DNA from: Prevotellaceae bacterium
GTDB taxonomy: Bacteria > Bacteroidota > Bacteroidia > Bacteroidales > UBA932
Assembly: GCA_031273485.1 (NCBI GenBank)
Contig: JAISRS010000222.1
Span: 1 to 6,579, forward strand
DNA length: 6,579 nt
Direction of reading: 5' to 3'
Positions 1 through 5,376 of the stretch are shown here, in pieces; positions within the stretch are counted from its first letter, which is position 1; each line of letters begins with the position of its first letter. The position numbers and the translations under genes were made by a program. Under the pieces are notes generated by a model that was not told where the DNA came from, searched no databases, and worked only from the letters and a program-made list of their open reading frames with translations.

Positions 1-96
1 AAATCCGCTTAGCGCTTCCACCCTTTTTTCTGCCCTTTGACGGGCTTCATTGTTGTTAATCAGTTCCATATCTTTATAATTTAGTGAATTTAACAT
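1..96 (-). CDS. 2TM-domain protein, N-terminal part only (runs off left edge)
   Basis: This is the first 32 codons of a gene read on the minus strand and cut by the window edge. The peptide runs MLNSLNYKDMELINN, then NEARQRAEKRVEALSGF. The pattern A-x-x-R-A-x-x-R-V-E-x-L-x-G-F resembles the start of 2TM-domain proteins, small Bacteroidota membrane proteins in which this stretch precedes two transmembrane helices. The membrane part is outside the window, so the family call rests on a short match and is inferred. An ATG at 96 is chosen because it lies 13 nt after a TACCTTTG promoter box, the same distance as for mrp in this window. An in-frame ATG at 69 (MELINN) is an equally plausible start. 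The gene diverges from the GNAT gene. No function is known to me for this family. Confidence 0.55.
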   Translation of the reverse strand, partial: MLNSLNYKDMELINNNEARQRAEKRVEALSGF

Positions 97-109
97 TTAT
101 TTCACGCCG

Positions 110-141
110 CAAAGGTAAACAAGTTTATAATACAAACCAAA
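110..141 (-). promoter_or_regulatory. Bacteroidota-type promoter of the 2TM-domain gene
   Basis: Read on the minus strand, TACCTTTG (117-110) matches the -7 consensus TAnnTTTG of the Bacteroidota primary sigma factor. A TTTG at 141-138 lies 20 bp upstream, a good position for the -33 box. The -7 box ends 13 nt before the ATG at 96, implying a very short leader. Confidence 0.6.
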
Positions 142-189
142 TTTATTTTTAAAAAATTTTGGGTTTTTTTCGATTATGGGAAAAAAGAG

Positions 190-197
190 TAATTTTG
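190..197 (+). promoter_or_regulatory. Bacteroidota-type -7 promoter box for the GNAT gene
   Basis: TAATTTTG followed by CGGGG fits TAnnTTTG exactly. The expected -33 region falls in the T-rich run near 164-171 (TTTTTTTCG), which is only a weak TTTG match. The box ends 58 nt before the GNAT start codon, leaving an AT-rich leader of about 50 nt. This promoter may also serve the downstream small ORF and methyltransferase, because no other TAnnTTTG box was found between 718 and 893. Confidence 0.5.
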
Positions 198-234
198 CGG
201 GGTTGAATTTTTTGTAAACAATCAATTAGCACTC

Positions 235-257
235 AGATTTTAAAGATTTTCGCAGAT
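235..257 (+). repeat. Degenerate 9-bp-period repeat fragment at the GNAT start
   Basis: The stretch reads AGATTTTAA (235-243), AGATTTTCG (244-252) and then CAGAT (253-257). Reverse-complemented it begins ATCTGCGAAAATC, which shares ATCTGCG with the units at 728-754 and GAAAATCTGCG (inverted, overlapping) with the sequence just before them. It therefore looks like a decayed, inverted copy of the same element. The GNAT ATG (256-258) overlaps its last bases. Confidence 0.45.
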
Positions 258-717
258 GGAAAAATATAAACATAAAGAATTAACAGACATAATTTTTAAA
301 GAATTAGACGGATCGGATTTTTCGTTTCTAAAAGAAATAATTTCCGAATTTACCGAAAAAACCATTAGCGATTCTGATTTGCAAAACAGAATCTCTTTTA
401 TAATGAACAGCCCGTTTGAGCAATTATATCTTTATGTGGAAGATAACGTCAGAAAGGGAATAGTGGCAACTCGCATTAGGGAGAATATAGAAGAGAACAG
501 TAAATTTCTCGAAATCAGCTTAATTGTAACGAAAAAGGAATTTCAAAAGCAAAATATCGGGAAACAAATGATATTGTTTTGCGAAGAACAAGCCAAAACA
601 TTAAATTGTGTCGGACTATGGTTGGTCAGTGGATTCGGGAAGGAAGAATCGGCTCACCAATTTTATAATAAACAGGGATTTACTAAAACAGGATACAGAT
701 TTAAAAAGGATTTATAG
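256..717 (+). CDS. GNAT-family N-acetyltransferase
   Basis: This encodes a 153-residue single-domain GNAT protein, the usual length for the family, which transfers an acetyl group from acetyl-CoA to an amine; the substrate cannot be told. The N-terminal strand and helix occupy about residues 11-35. Motif A follows strand 4 (FLEISLIV, 84-91): V91-T-K-K-x-F-Q-K-Q-N-I-G-K-Q gives a Q99-x-x-G102 pyrophosphate-binding loop, with Q104 where Gly or Ala is usual. Motif B is canonical: E131-S-A-H-x-F-Y-x-x-x-G-F, ending in a short C-terminal strand. No signal peptide or membrane segment is seen. The start is set by an in-frame TAA at 241-243 and by the lack of another ATG before Met50. The gene is visibly more AT-rich than mrp or trmB and is bracketed by repeat fragments, which suggests an accessory gene (inference). 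It has no toxin-antitoxin partner nearby of the DUF1778 kind. Confidence 0.85.
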   Translation: MEKYKHKELTDIIFKELDGSDFSFLKEIISEFTEKTISDSDLQNRISFIMNSPFEQLYLYVEDNVRKGIVATRIRENIEENSKFLEISLIVTKKEFQKQNIGKQMILFCEEQAKTLNCVGLWLVSGFGKEESAHQFYNKQGFTKTGYRFKKDL

Positions 718-727
718 ATAAGGGAAA

Positions 728-754
728 ATCTGCGTCATCCGCGTTATCTGCGTG
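728..754 (+). repeat. Three tandem degenerate 9-bp units (ATCTGCGTC-like)
   Basis: Three adjoining units are visible: ATCTGCGTC (728-736), ATCCGCGTT (737-745) and ATCTGCGTG (746-754), each differing from the others at one to three positions. They begin 10 bp after the GNAT stop codon and are preceded by GGGAAA. The sequence resembles a dispersed intergenic repeat I recall from Bacteroidota and related genomes; that resemblance is from memory and not verified here. No terminator hairpin is formed. Confidence 0.6.
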
Positions 755-792
755 CTAAAAAATTCTCGCATTACAAAAGCGTCAGGAAAGAA

Positions 793-894
793 ATGGACAG
801 GGGTAGATTGTTGTTTTACGTAACATTCAAAGGCGGAACAGCTTATCTTGACATTGACAATTTAAAAACTATGTTAAAAATTAGTGATTTTTAA
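793..894 (+). CDS. Small unrecognised ORF coupled to the methyltransferase gene
   Basis: A 33-codon ORF (MDRGRLLFYVTFKGG, then TAYLDIDNLKTMLKISDF) ends in a TAA that shares its last base with the ATG of the methyltransferase (TAATG, 892-896). Such an overlap is typical of translationally coupled genes. The frame stays open upstream back to the GNAT stop at 715-717, so the coding stretch could be longer (for example ...HYKSVRKEMDRGR), but no ATG occurs upstream; the first part of that extension is the 9-bp repeat. I recognise no family. It could be a real small protein, a leader peptide that couples expression, or the 3' remnant of a larger gene such as a lost restriction endonuclease. The overlap is seen directly; the interpretation is inference. 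Confidence 0.35.
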   Translation: MDRGRLLFYVTFKGGTAYLDIDNLKTMLKISDF

Positions 895-2483
895 TGATAA
901 CAGCCGAAAAACATGTCGAAAACGATTATTCAAAATCGGTTTCGTTGGAACATCGCAAAAAGTTTGCACAATTTTTCACGCCCGTTCCTGTTGCCGAATT
1001 AATGGTAAAATGGCTTTTGGGTAATAAAAATCTAAAGACTGTTTTAGAGCCTGCTTTTGGGCTGGGCGTATTTTCAAGGGTATTGCTACGGCAAAAAAAC
1101 GATATTCAAATCACAGGTTTTGAAGTGGATGCAACCATTTTTGAAAAATCAAAAATCCATTTTGCCACTGCCGAAAATATCGATCTCCTGTTGCAGGATT
1201 ATATGTACAACGATTGGCAAAACAAATACGACGGAATTATTTGCAATCCGCCGTATTTTAAGTTTCACGACTACGACAACAAAAATATTTTGAGAGAAAT
1301 AGAAACCCATTTGAACTGTAAATTAAACGGATTCACTAACCTATACACGCTGTTTTTGCTGAAATCCCTACACCAATTGAAGCCGGACGGTCGTTGCGCC
1401 TATATCATTCCTTCTGAATTTCTTAACTCCGATTATGGAAAATTGGTCAAGCATTATCTTATCCGAACAGGTTCACTCAGACATATTATAGTCGTTGACT
1501 TTGAGGAAAATGTGTTTGATGACGCGCTGACAACCGCTTCAATCATTCTTTGCGCCAACGATAATCTTACGGATAAGGTGCAATTCGGAAATCTTCGCTC
1601 AATAAACGATTTAAGCGATACGGAACAGCTGATTTCCGAATATCCGAAGCTGCGAAACATAATAAACACATTTCATTTTTCGGAATTAAATCCCGATATT
1701 AAATGGAAAGCCTATTATCAAAAGCAAAACGGACATAAATTCAAAAATCTTGTTCCGTTTTCGACTTATGCGAAAGTGGTTCGGGGGATTGCAACCGGAG
1801 CAAATGATTATTTTACGTTCAATTTGTCAAAAGCCAAGGAATACGCCATTGACGAGCGGTTTTTATTGCCGGGCATTTGTCGGGCAACGGATGTGAAAGA
1901 ATCCTTTTTTACACAATCAAATTTTGAAAAATTAAGAAGTGACGACAAAAATATTTTCCTTCTGAATGCCGTAAAAACAAACGATGAAAATGTGATAAAA
2001 TACATAAAAAAAGGCGAAAAGGAACAAATTGACAAAAAATATCTGACGGCAAGCAGAAAACCGTGGTTTTCACTGGAAAATCGTCCTCCTGCGCCTGTTT
2101 GGGTATCTGTTTTCAATCGCACCGGCTTACGTTTTATTCGCAACGAAGCCAATATCTCCAATCTTACCACTTTTCACTGTATCTATCCCAATCAATCTCA
2201 ATTATTTTCGGGAATAAACATTGATTTACTGTTTGCCTATCTTTTGACCGATACGGCACGGCAAATATTTGAAGACAACAGCCGTGAATATGGCAACGGA
2301 CTTCAAAAATTTGAACCGAACGATATAAATAAAGGTAAAATATTTGACTTGGCGTTATTGCCGGACAAAAACAAAAATAAAATAATTGACTTGTATTATC
2401 AGTTCAAAGAAACGAAATATGATTGTGATAAGAGGCAAATTGTTGAGGAGATTGACAATGTATTTTTAAAAGGGAACCTCTAA
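894..2483 (+). CDS. TaqI-type gamma-class adenine-N6 DNA methyltransferase
   Basis: This 529-residue protein should transfer a methyl group from S-adenosylmethionine to adenine N6 in a specific DNA site. It has the gamma-class order of motifs: motif X at 26-30 (QFFTP), SAM-binding motif I at 52-61 (EPAFGLGVFS), the acidic residue ending strand 2 in GFEVDA (75-80), and catalytic motif IV NPPY at 118-121. The catalytic domain ends near residue 225. The rest matches the target-recognition half of TaqI/HincII/Eco57I-like enzymes, including RGIATGANDYF (298-308) and GLQKFEPNDI (469-478). The length fits type II enzymes and is too short for PglX-like or type I/III fusions. The recognition site cannot be predicted. 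The ATG overlaps the stop of a small ORF. No endonuclease gene follows: the next gene is convergent, 159 bp away. It is thus solitary or a relic of a restriction-modification system. Confidence 0.88.
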   Translation: MITAEKHVENDYSKSVSLEHRKKFAQFFTPVPVAELMVKWLLGNKNLKTVLEPAFGLGVFSRVLLRQKNDIQITGFEVDATIFEKSKIHFATAENIDLLLQDYMYNDWQNKYDGIICNPPYFKFHDYDNKNILREIETHLNCKLNGFTNLYTLFLLKSLHQLKPDGRCAYIIPSEFLNSDYGKLVKHYLIRTGSLRHIIVVDFEENVFDDALTTASIILCANDNLTDKVQFGNLRSINDLSDTEQLISEYPKLRNIINTFHFSELNPDIKWKAYYQKQNGHKFKNLVPFSTYAKVVRGIATGANDYFTFNLSKAKEYAIDERFLLPGICRATDVKESFFTQSNFEKLRSDDKNIFLLNAVKTNDENVIKYIKKGEKEQIDKKYLTASRKPWFSLENRPPAPVWVSVFNRTGLRFIRNEANISNLTTFHCIYPNQSQLFSGINIDLLFAYLLTDTARQIFEDNSREYGNGLQKFEPNDINKGKIFDLALLPDKNKNKIIDLYYQFKETKYDCDKRQIVEEIDNVFLKGNL

Positions 2484-2642
2484 AAACTGCTTTTTCGGAG
2501 TTTGACATCAATTTCTTAATCCTGATTTACAATGGTTCCCTGCATAGTCTCCTTCGACATCATTCGTGTCCTAACTAATAAAGTAACAACAAAATACACC
2601 TTCGGTGACTGGAGTTTGGAAACCGAAAAATAAAATCTTCAT

Positions 2643-3161
2643 TTATAGTTTTTCGTCCGAAAACCATTCTTTATACATCAAATATCCTTTTGCATTTTTT
2701 GTTATCATGCGAATACTTTCTTCGGTTGCCGGTTTGACCGATTTTGCGGGGACGCCTGCCCATGTACCCGGTTCCAAAACCGCATTACTCAACACCAAAG
2801 CGCCGGCAGCAATTATTGTATTGTCGGGAACTACAGCGTTGTCCAATATCACAGCGCCCATGCCAATCAGCACATTATTACCTATTTTAGCTCCATGTAT
2901 CACCGCATTGTGTCCTACCGACACATCGTCGCCTATTTCCACCACAGAACGCTGGTAAAGTGTGTGCAACACAGCGCCATCCTGTATATTCACCCTGTTG
3001 CCTACCTTGATAGTGTTCACATCTCCGCGCAACACGGCGCCATACCAGATACTGCAATCGTCGCCTATTTCAACATCTCCTATAATTACCGCTGTTTCAG
3101 CTAAAAAACAATTGTTTCCTATTTTTGGGTCAAAACCCCTTACCGATCTTATTAAAGCCAT
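2643..3161 (-). CDS. Gamma-carbonic-anhydrase-like hexapeptide protein (YrdA/PaaY type)
   Basis: This 172-residue protein has a left-handed beta-helix made of hexapeptide repeats (about residues 14-140: ViIGDVEIGDD, VEIGDDVSVGHN, AKIGNNVLIGMG) and a C-terminal helix. Members are soluble trimers. All three zinc-ligand histidines of the gamma-carbonic anhydrase family are visible: H66 (GAVLH), H84 and H89 (GHNAVIH). The supporting R45, D47 (LRGD) and Q60 (NIQDG) are present too. The acidic loop carrying the proton-shuttle Glu of archaeal Cam is absent, as in CamH, YrdA and PaaY proteins. Some of these hydrate CO2 and others have unclear or thioesterase-like roles, so activity is unproven. The start at 3161 (MALIRSVRG) is preferred over an upstream TTG at 3188, which lies inside the promoter box and could not be transcribed. 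It diverges from mrp and converges with the methyltransferase. Confidence 0.9.
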   Translation of the reverse strand: MALIRSVRGFDPKIGNNCFLAETAVIIGDVEIGDDCSIWYGAVLRGDVNTIKVGNRVNIQDGAVLHTLYQRSVVEIGDDVSVGHNAVIHGAKIGNNVLIGMGAVILDNAVVPDNTIIAAGALVLSNAVLEPGTWAGVPAKSVKPATEESIRMITKNAKGYLMYKEWFSDEKL

Positions 3162-3185
3162 TATATCTTTTTTAAAAAAACTCCG

Positions 3186-3193
3186 CAAAGATA
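3186..3193 (-). promoter_or_regulatory. Bacteroidota-type -7 box for the gamma-carbonic-anhydrase-like gene
   Basis: On the minus strand TATCTTTG (3193-3186) followed by CGGAG matches TAnnTTTG. It ends 24 nt before the ATG at 3161. The -33 region (about 3211-3216, TTTTTC on the minus strand) is only a weak match. The inverted-repeat element begins at 3226, just upstream of this promoter. Confidence 0.6.
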
Positions 3194-3225
3194 CGAAGAT
3201 TTCAGGTTTTGAAAAATCTAAATTT

Positions 3226-3389
3226 GGCTAAATCTTATTTTGAGGTGCTATGGCTTCCGGCTGCGCCGTAGCAATGACGGCTACGCCGAACGAAAAGGTC
3301 GCCAAGCAGCCCGAAGGGCTATCGCTACGCAGAACGAAGGATACATAGTCGTTACCTCTTACCATAGCACCTCAAAATAAGATTTAGCC
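3226..3389. mobile_element. 164-bp MITE-like element with perfect 28-bp terminal inverted repeats
   Basis: The left arm (3226-3253, beginning GGCTAAATC and ending GTGCTATGG) is the exact reverse complement of the right arm (3362-3389). The 108-bp core (3254-3361) is clearly GC-richer than its surroundings and holds short perfect hairpins: CGGC-TGC-GCCG (3258-3268), CGGC-TAC-GCCG (3278-3288) and GCCC-GAA-GGGC (3309-3319). No plausible gene lies within, so if mobile it is non-autonomous. AATTT occurs just outside the left end (3221-3225) and 3 bp outside the right end (3393-3397), a possible but unproven target duplication. It sits between the divergent promoters of two genes and leaves both boxes intact. 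Alternatives are a REP-like palindromic repeat or a regulatory cruciform. The inverted repeat is certain; the mobile-element reading is inference. Confidence 0.6.
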
Positions 3390-3426
3390 CGTAATTTATT
3401 ACGTTCTGTTTTCCGACTTATTTTAT

Positions 3427-3434
3427 TATCTTTG
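3427..3434 (+). promoter_or_regulatory. mrp: Bacteroidota-type -7 promoter box of the mrp operon
   Basis: TATCTTTG followed by CGCCC fits TAnnTTTG and is identical to the box of the divergent gene. A weak -33 candidate, TTCTG, lies at 3404-3408, 18 bp upstream. The box ends 13 nt before the ATG at 3448, so the transcript would have a very short leader. Confidence 0.65.
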
Positions 3435-3447
3435 CGCCCAAATTTTA

Positions 3448-4509
3448 ATGAAAATGAAACATGACGCTGACAAAATAATTGCGCTTTTATCGGAGATAAA
3501 ACATCCCGAAACAGGAAACGATATTGTGTCTTTGGGAATAGTGCAAAATCTTAAAACAGAAGATAATTCCATTGGTATGAATTTAGTTTTCAAGCCAAAC
3601 GACGCTTTTATGTCTTCAATAAAAAAAGAGGTTGAATCAAGACTGAAGTCCGCATTTCCGAATACGAAACTGAATTTGCAGGAATTGAAAAAACAGCCGC
3701 CAACCAAAGTTCCCAAAAAGGAATATCCGCCCGTTGAGATCAAAAACATAATTGCCGTTGCTTCGGGAAAAGGCGGGGTAGGTAAATCGACTGTGGCGGT
3801 GAATCTTGCGGTGGCTTTGGCGCAGAGAGGATTCAAAACAGGGCTGCTTGACGCGGATATATACGGACCGTCGATTCCTGCCATGTTCGGCATACGGGAC
3901 GCACATCCCACGATAGTGGAAAATGATGGTTTTGAGCTGCTTGAACCTGTAGAAAAATTCGGCGTAAAGCTGCTCTCCATAGGGTTTTTCATCACGCCTG
4001 ACGACGCCGTGATATGGAGAGGTCCGGCAGCAACAGGCGCTCTGAAACAACTTGCAAAACAAAGCAATTGGACAAATCTCGATTTTCTGCTGATTGATTT
4101 ACCGCCCGGAACAGGCGATATACATATAACAATGACACAGGAATTTGACCTCACAGCCGCCCTCATCGTCACCACTCCGCAGGATGTGGCTCTGGCTGAT
4201 GTTATCAGAGGTGCAAACATGTTTAAAAACAAGAATATCAATGTGCCTATTGCAGGCGTAATTGAAAATATGTCATGGTTTACTCCCGCAGAATTGCCCG
4301 AAAATAAATACTATATCTTTGGAAAAGGTGGCGGGGAAAAAATGGCGAAGAAACTCGAAATCCCATTTTTGGGCGAAATCCCTTTGGTGCAAGCTATTCG
4401 GGAAAGCGGCGACACGGGAATACCTGTAGTTCTGAATAATGAGATTTATTCCGCAGCGTTTCAAAATATCATTGAAAATATACTTAAACAACATATAATT
4501 AAGCTGTAA
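3448..4509 (+). CDS. mrp: Mrp/NBP35-family P-loop ATPase (Fe-S cluster carrier)
   Basis: This 353-residue cytoplasmic protein belongs to the ApbC/Mrp group, ATPases that carry iron-sulfur clusters to target proteins. The N-terminal part (about 8-80) is a MIP18/DUF59-like domain (LLSEIKHPETGNDIVSLGIV). The ATPase domain has the deviant Walker A GKGGVGKST (107-115), the DADIYGPSIP motif (135-144), switch II LIDLPPGTGD (215-224) and ENMSWF (273-278). Where most bacterial Mrp proteins carry a CxxC after ENMSWF, this one reads TPAELPENKYY, and the whole protein contains no cysteine. I recall this replacement as common in Bacteroidota; if so, cluster binding must differ from the classic model. The first gene of a likely operon, it is followed after 15 bp by the acyltransferase. 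A second ATG at 3454 (MKHDADK) is a possible alternative start, given the short leader. Confidence 0.93.
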   Translation: MKMKHDADKIIALLSEIKHPETGNDIVSLGIVQNLKTEDNSIGMNLVFKPNDAFMSSIKKEVESRLKSAFPNTKLNLQELKKQPPTKVPKKEYPPVEIKNIIAVASGKGGVGKSTVAVNLAVALAQRGFKTGLLDADIYGPSIPAMFGIRDAHPTIVENDGFELLEPVEKFGVKLLSIGFFITPDDAVIWRGPAATGALKQLAKQSNWTNLDFLLIDLPPGTGDIHITMTQEFDLTAALIVTTPQDVALADVIRGANMFKNKNINVPIAGVIENMSWFTPAELPENKYYIFGKGGGEKMAKKLEIPFLGEIPLVQAIRESGDTGIPVVLNNEIYSAAFQNIIENILKQHIIKL

Positions 4510-4524
4510 CAATTAAAAAACATC

Positions 4525-5355
4525 ATGTCTATGGATTCGTTATTAACAATTGACCTTGATCGAACATTTTATGAAAAAAATCCGAAAGCGTATAAATTAT
4601 TACCGAAATTCGTTATGAATTATCTGAAAAGGATAGTTCATCAGGATGAAGTTAATGAGATACTTACCGCATACGGAGGTAATCACCGTGGATTGTCGTT
4701 CAACCGTAAGGTTCTGGAACATCTCAAAATCAGTTATGAAACAAAGAATGAAGAAAATCTGCCGCCAAAAGACGGACGATATATTTTTGTGTCGAACCAT
4801 CCCCTTGGGGGCTTGGACGGTATTGTGCTGATAGATTTTATAGGGCATCATTACGGCAATGTGAAATTTGTTGTCAATGACCTTCTTATGTATCTCACTC
4901 CATTAACCGATGTGTTTGCTCCGATTAATAAACTTGGGCGGCAATCGTCGGATTATGTCATTGGAATAGACGAACTTTACAGCTCCGACAAACAGGTATT
5001 GTATTTCCCCGCAGGACTGTGTTCGAGGAAAATCAAAGGCGAAATAACCGATATGGAATGGAAAAAAAGCTTTGTTGCAAAAGCAATAAAATATAAGCGA
5101 GATGTTGTGCCTCTGTATTTCAACGGACAGAATACGAATTTCTTCTATAATCTGTCGAATTTCAGGAAATTCCTCGGCATCAAAACCAATATCGAATTGC
5201 TGTATCTTTCGGATGAAATGTTCGGGAAAAGGGGAGCGCGGTTTCAAGTAACGGTTGGCGAAAGTATTCCGTATCAAAACCTTCATGAGATGGGAATTAA
5301 ACAAAGTATTGGATATGTGAGGAACAGGGTCTATGCAATGCGACCGGTAAAATAG
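4525..5355 (+). CDS. PlsC-like lysophospholipid/glycerolipid acyltransferase
   Basis: This 276-residue protein resembles the acyltransferases that move fatty acyl groups onto lysophosphatidate or related acceptors at the inner face of the membrane. The catalytic motif is seen as SNHPLGGLDG (90-99), with H92 and D98. The spacing is H-x5-D, not the usual H-x4-D, as in a branch with NHPxGxxDG. A block-III equivalent is FPAGLCSRK (161-169), matching FPEGTRS of PlsC, and block IV is VVPLYFNG (194-201). No clear transmembrane helix is seen, so it is probably peripheral. The substrate is uncertain: glycerolipid synthesis is one option, and the O-acyltransferase step of amino-acid lipids (GlsA/OlsA-like) is another, but no N-acyltransferase partner lies nearby. 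It sits 15 bp after mrp and 21 bp before trmB, so it is probably cotranscribed. ATG 4531 is an alternative start. Confidence 0.82.
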   Translation: MSMDSLLTIDLDRTFYEKNPKAYKLLPKFVMNYLKRIVHQDEVNEILTAYGGNHRGLSFNRKVLEHLKISYETKNEENLPPKDGRYIFVSNHPLGGLDGIVLIDFIGHHYGNVKFVVNDLLMYLTPLTDVFAPINKLGRQSSDYVIGIDELYSSDKQVLYFPAGLCSRKIKGEITDMEWKKSFVAKAIKYKRDVVPLYFNGQNTNFFYNLSNFRKFLGIKTNIELLYLSDEMFGKRGARFQVTVGESIPYQNLHEMGIKQSIGYVRNRVYAMRPVK

Positions 5356-5376
5356 ATACCACAATAGTGAAAATCA

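Noticed and set aside
256..717. GNAT protein as a TacT-like toxin of a toxin-antitoxin pair
   Set aside because: No ribbon-helix-helix or DUF1778-like antitoxin lies upstream; the adjacent gene is a divergent 2TM-domain protein.
728..754. Tandem 9-bp units as a CRISPR array or phase-variation tract
   Set aside because: There are only three degenerate units without spacers, and they lie outside any recognised reading frame or promoter box.
894..2483. Methyltransferase as part of BREX, DISARM or a type I system
   Set aside because: It is only 529 residues with a TaqI-like C-terminal recognition half, and no partner genes of those systems are present.
2597..2607. Hairpin CACC-TTC-GGTG as a terminator between the methyltransferase and the carbonic-anhydrase-like gene
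   Set aside because: The stem has only 4 bp; on the minus strand it is followed by a T-rich but interrupted stretch, so it is too weak to call.
2571..2642. 23-codon minus-strand ORF (MKILFFGFQTPVTEG...) whose ATG directly follows the stop of the carbonic-anhydrase-like gene
   Set aside because: The adjacency is suggestive of coupling, but the peptide is very short, has no family likeness, and no further evidence supports coding.
2605..2958. Plus-strand open frame of 117 codons opposite the carbonic-anhydrase-like gene
   Set aside because: It is a shadow of the hexapeptide-repeat gene; its periodic Ala/Pro/Thr composition reflects the repeats read in reverse.
3426..4241. Long open frame (271 codons) on the minus strand opposite mrp
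   Set aside because: It is a shadow of the well-supported mrp gene: a low-complexity, Ser/Phe/Cys-rich translation with no recognisable domain.
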